Assembly (NCBI GenBank): GCA_937120495.1 | Contig: CAKZJW010000004.1 | Location: 1 to 64,000 of the forward strand | Reading direction: 5' to 3' | DNA: 64,000 nucleotides | Source of the DNA: an uncultured Oligoflexia bacterium | Lineage (GTDB): Bacteria > Bdellovibrionota > Bacteriovoracia > Bacteriovoracales > Bacteriovoracaceae | Part shown: positions 61,618 through 64,000 of the stretch, one piece after another | How the letters are laid out: every line of letters begins with the position of its first letter | How positions within the stretch are numbered: the first letter of the stretch is position 1 | Program-made: the position numbers and the translations under genes | Notes under the pieces: model-generated | Databases searched by the model: none | What the model was told of the DNA's origin: nothing | Seen by the model: only the letters and a program-made list of their open reading frames with translations

Positions 61618-63096
61618 ATGTTTGAAATTGCCGATCAAAAAGAAGAATTAACTGGGGCAACGATAAAAGTTATTGGTGTTGGAGGCGGCGGATGTAACGC
61701 TGTAAACACAATGATTAGATCTGGACTTTCTGGAGTTGAGTTTATAGTTGCAAATACTGACTCTCAAGCTCTTGCAGCAAGTTTAGCTTCAACAAAAATT
61801 CAATTAGGAACAGACTTAACAAAAGGTCTAGGAGCCGGAGCAAATCCTGAAGTTGGAAGAAAGGCTGCTCTTGATGACTATGAAAGATTAAGTGATGTTA
61901 TAGATGGATCAGATATGGTTTTTGTTACTGCCGGTATGGGTGGTGGAACAGGAACGGGTGCTGCACCAGTAATTGCAAAACTTGCAAAAGAAATGGGAGC
62001 ACTTACAGTTGGTGTTGTTACAAAGCCATTCATGTTTGAAGGTAAAAAGAGAATGAAGCAAGCAGGACTTGGAATTCAAGCTCTTGAAGAATGTGTTGAT
62101 TCACTTATTACAATTCCAAATCAAAGATTACTTCAAATTGCAGGAGAGAGTCTTTCTCTTGTTGATACTTTTAGAAAAGCTGATGAAGTTCTTCTTCATG
62201 CAGTTCAAGGTATTTCTGATCTAATTAATAATACTGGATTTATCAATGCTGACTTTGCAGATGTAAGTACTGTAATGGCGAATAAAGGTTTAGCATTAAT
62301 GGGAACAGGAATTTGTTCCGGTCCGGATAGAGCAGTTAAAGCAGCAACTGATGCAATTAGCTCACCTCTTCTAGAGGATATCTCAATTGATGGAGCGACT
62401 GGAATTATCATTAATATTTCTGGTGATAGCTCATTATCAATGCATGAAACTAATGAAGCAGTTACATTAATTATGGAAGCAGCTGATGAAGATGCTGAAA
62501 TAATTTTTGGAACAGTTATAGATGATAATTTAGGTGAAGACATTAAGATTACAGTAATCGCTACTGGCCTTGGTGGTGGACAGCCTGTTAAAGAAGTTCA
62601 AAAGCCAGAAACTCTTTCTGCTCCTCTTGAACCAACTACTTTCTCAGCACCGATTGCACCAGCAATTATGGAAGAGCCAGTTATTGAAGAACTACCGGCT
62701 TTCTCTGAAGCTATAACAAATGACACATCATCTTTAGATTCATTCTTAACTGAAAGCTCAGTTAATGAAGTTAAAGAAGAAACATTTGAGCAATCTCAAG
62801 CGCAGTATGAAGATCTATCAGGATCTGCTCCAGCAACAGAGAGAACAAACTTAGCTCAAACTATTCAGCAAGCTGCAAATAACTACGAAGCATCTAAAAC
62901 AACTGAGGACTACTCTAGTGAGAACTACGAGCTTTCAAGTGAATCAACAATCACAACGAAAGAGGAAGTTGCAAAAGAGGGATCTCGTGCAAAATCAATT
63001 GCTGAAAAACTTGGATTTATGAATTTTGATGATGATGAATTTGATACTCCAAGCTTTATGAGAAAAGAGGGTAACTCTCAAGAAACTCAAGCATAA
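61618..63096 (+). CDS. ftsZ: cell division protein FtsZ
   Basis: 492 residues, long for FtsZ because of an extended acidic linker of about 150 residues. The GTPase core has [13 protein letters not shown], the tubulin signature [15 protein letters not shown] and the T7-loop region. The linker is rich in Glu, Ser, Thr and Pro, and the conserved C-terminal tail DTPSFMRK lies near the end for binding FtsA. GGAGGAATT precedes the start. It ends the dcw cluster and is followed by a strong terminator. Confidence 0.98.
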   Translation: MFEIADQKEELTGATIKVIGVGGGGCNAVNTMIRSGLSGVEFIVANTDSQALAASLASTKIQLGTDLTKGLGAGANPEVGRKAALDDYERLSDVIDGSDMVFVTAGMGGGTGTGAAPVIAKLAKEMGALTVGVVTKPFMFEGKKRMKQAGLGIQALEECVDSLITIPNQRLLQIAGESLSLVDTFRKADEVLLHAVQGISDLINNTGFINADFADVSTVMANKGLALMGTGICSGPDRAVKAATDAISSPLLEDISIDGATGIIINISGDSSLSMHETNEAVTLIMEAADEDAEIIFGTVIDDNLGEDIKITVIATGLGGGQPVKEVQKPETLSAPLEPTTFSAPIAPAIMEEPVIEELPAFSEAITNDTSSLDSFLTESSVNEVKEETFEQSQAQYEDLSGSAPATERTNLAQTIQQAANNYEASKTTEDYSSENYELSSESTITTKEEVAKEGSRAKSIAEKLGFMNFDDDEFDTPSFMRKEGNSQETQA

Positions 63097-63122
63097 GAAT
63101 AAAAATTTAATTTACAAATACG

Positions 63123-63155
63123 AAGGCCCTACTCTGTGTAGGGCTTTTTTATTTT
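63123..63155. terminator. bidirectional terminator after ftsZ
   Basis: GCCCTAC (63126-63132) and GTAGGGC (63138-63144) pair around TCTGT and are followed by TTTTTT. The stem lies just outside the minus-strand gene ending at 63149, whose transcript it could also end. Confidence 0.85.
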
Positions 63156-63514
63156 TGAATATAATAGTCTAGAGTTGTAATTATTTCGCCATTAACTTCT
63201 TTGTACGAAGTTTTTAAAAATCCAAGTTGTGAATTTTGAAAATTTTTTAATTTTTGTTCGTATAACTCAACACTTTCTTTTTCATTTCCTACGGAGCACT
63301 CAACAGACTTTGAAATAATCCAATTTGATTCATTATAGACTTTAAAGTGTTCAGGACAAAAAGATAAGGTTTCATCCATTTGAAGTTCACTGTCTGGAAA
63401 GCTTTTATCACAAATAGAACAAATCCCTGTTTGTGATTGATGTTGATTCTTTTGAGATTTAACTATGAAAAAACCAAAAAGAATAATTACAATTGAAGCA
63501 TATAGAAAGATCAT
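63149..63514 (-). CDS. small membrane-anchored protein with zinc-ribbon-like motif
   Basis: 121 residues. One N-terminal hydrophobic helix (about 2-18) is followed by CSICDKSFPDSE and LSFCPEHF, a C-x2-C ... C-x2-H pattern that could bind zinc. The rest is charged with no recognised domain. Its start overlaps the stop of the RNase J gene by 4 bases (ATGA), so the two are one transcript. The function is unknown. Confidence 0.7.
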   Translation of the reverse strand: MIFLYASIVIILFGFFIVKSQKNQHQSQTGICSICDKSFPDSELQMDETLSFCPEHFKVYNESNWIISKSVECSVGNEKESVELYEQKLKNFQNSQLGFLKTSYKEVNGEIITTLDYYIQK

Positions 63515-64000
63515 AAAACATGTACACTAACGATAGGCTTATATCCAAGAACATTATTATAAACTTGGCGAGTCTTTATTCTAAGTTTTTCTGAAGAATA
63601 TTCATCATCTTTATTTTTCATATCTTGAAAAAAGTATTCACTTAAAATATCAAGAAATGCTTCTTCATACTGATCGATATGTAGTGGAAGACCTTTATGA
63701 GTTAATGAAAGAACTCGTTTTTTCTTTGAAACACTTATAAAGATTGCACCATTACAGGCCATCTTTCTTCTTTGACTTACTTTTTCTCTTTCAATCTCTA
63801 AGCCACGACTATGAATAAGTTTTGGTTCTGTTGGCTGGTGTTCAACAATCTTAAAAGACAAATCATTTGAAATAACTAATGAGTCAAAATTTTTCATAAA
63901 CACAGGTGCTGCATTTGTTTTTTCTTCAATAAATTCTATATGTCTATTTAGAAAGAACACCTCTCCGTGGATAGGCACATAGTGAGTTGGATTAATTTCT
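63511..64000 (-). CDS. rnj: C-terminal part of a ribonuclease J-type protein (runs off the right edge)
   Basis: The frame continues to the right window edge, so the 5' part of the gene lies outside; a GTG at 63978 is not the true start. The visible protein reads NPTHYVPIHGEVFFL, the PxHGE motif found in RNase J after the beta-CASP domain. FDSLVISNDLSFKI, HSRGLEIEREKVSQRRKMA and NGAIFISVSKKKR then follow in the order of the RNase J C-terminal region. RNase J is an endo/5'-exoribonuclease for mRNA decay and rRNA processing. The metallo-beta-lactamase catalytic motifs are outside the window, so activity cannot be judged. Confidence 0.75.
   Translation of the reverse strand, partial: EINPTHYVPIHGEVFFLNRHIEFIEEKTNAAPVFMKNFDSLVISNDLSFKIVEHQPTEPKLIHSRGLEIEREKVSQRRKMACNGAIFISVSKKKRVLSLTHKGLPLHIDQYEEAFLDILSEYFFQDMKNKDDEYSSEKLRIKTRQVYNNVLGYKPIVSVHVL

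Noticed and set aside
63511-63978. A complete 155-residue gene starting at GTG 63978
   Set aside because: The frame is open to the right edge and the residues before the GTG (NPTHY) continue the RNase J motif, so this is a fragment of a longer gene.

Overview
The window is AT-rich DNA (roughly one third G+C by eye) from a Gram-negative bacterium. It shows lipoproteins, many outer-membrane barrels, a meso-DAP type MurE, and a dcw cluster linked to a dnaX-ybaB-recR-mglA block. The MglA/roadblock pair, a GYF-TPR protein, the MotAB relatives and many small secreted proteins suggest a predatory Bdellovibrionota bacterium, most like Halobacteriovorax/Bacteriovorax. That placement is inference, not a database result.

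Layout. 1-142: the 5' end of a leftward gene. 229-8965: an overlapping operon of seven small membrane proteins whose order (A-H-J-K-L-M-N) and local motifs resemble the membrane arm of respiratory complex I without its soluble subunits. A single-pass GYF/TPR protein and serS follow. 9016-13541: tRNA-Ser(UGA), then tRNA-Ser(GCU), whose 3' end is duplicated 4.3 kb away. The enclosed island carries a secreted colicin E3-type ribonuclease toxin, a probable immunity protein and an outer-membrane protein. 13621-18751: barrel protein, zinc metalloprotease, murI, tRNA-Arg(ACG), GT39-like glycosyltransferase, PilZ-like protein, tadA and tRNA-Ser(GGA). 18752-26607: an integrative element in tRNA-Ser(GGA) with tyrosine recombinase, excisionase-like HTH protein, replication-type genes and a type II restriction-modification set (two m5C methyltransferases around a DUF3883-like nuclease). 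26608-27310: a 0.7-kb relic of a related element enclosing csaA. 27317-36420: a lipoprotein, a barrel protein and two tandem lipoproteins, each with four Ig-like repeats and about 14 RCC1 units. 36579-41081: an operon of PEGA/TPR lipoprotein, MotA, MotB, a membrane protein resembling a FliF C-terminal half joined to FliG, and a barrel protein. This looks like a stator-plus-rotor set without flagellar genes. 41575-46705: ffs (4.5S RNA), dnaX, ybaB, recR, roadblock protein, mglA, dksA-like gene, mtnP. 46705-63096: the dcw cluster, rsmH to ftsZ. 63149-64000: a small zinc-ribbon protein and the 3' part of an RNase J gene.

How the genes may work together. The dcw cluster provides lipid II synthesis and the divisome, though its MurD has several altered active-site motifs. 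The MotAB/FliF-FliG-like operon lies 4-8 kb from the MglA/roadblock polarity pair, which fits a surface-motility or predation motor (inference). Two of the three serine tRNA genes serve as integration sites for defence or attack cargo: an RNase toxin with immunity at one and restriction-modification at the other. The complex I-like membrane operon and the motor operon are the strongest candidates for undescribed systems.
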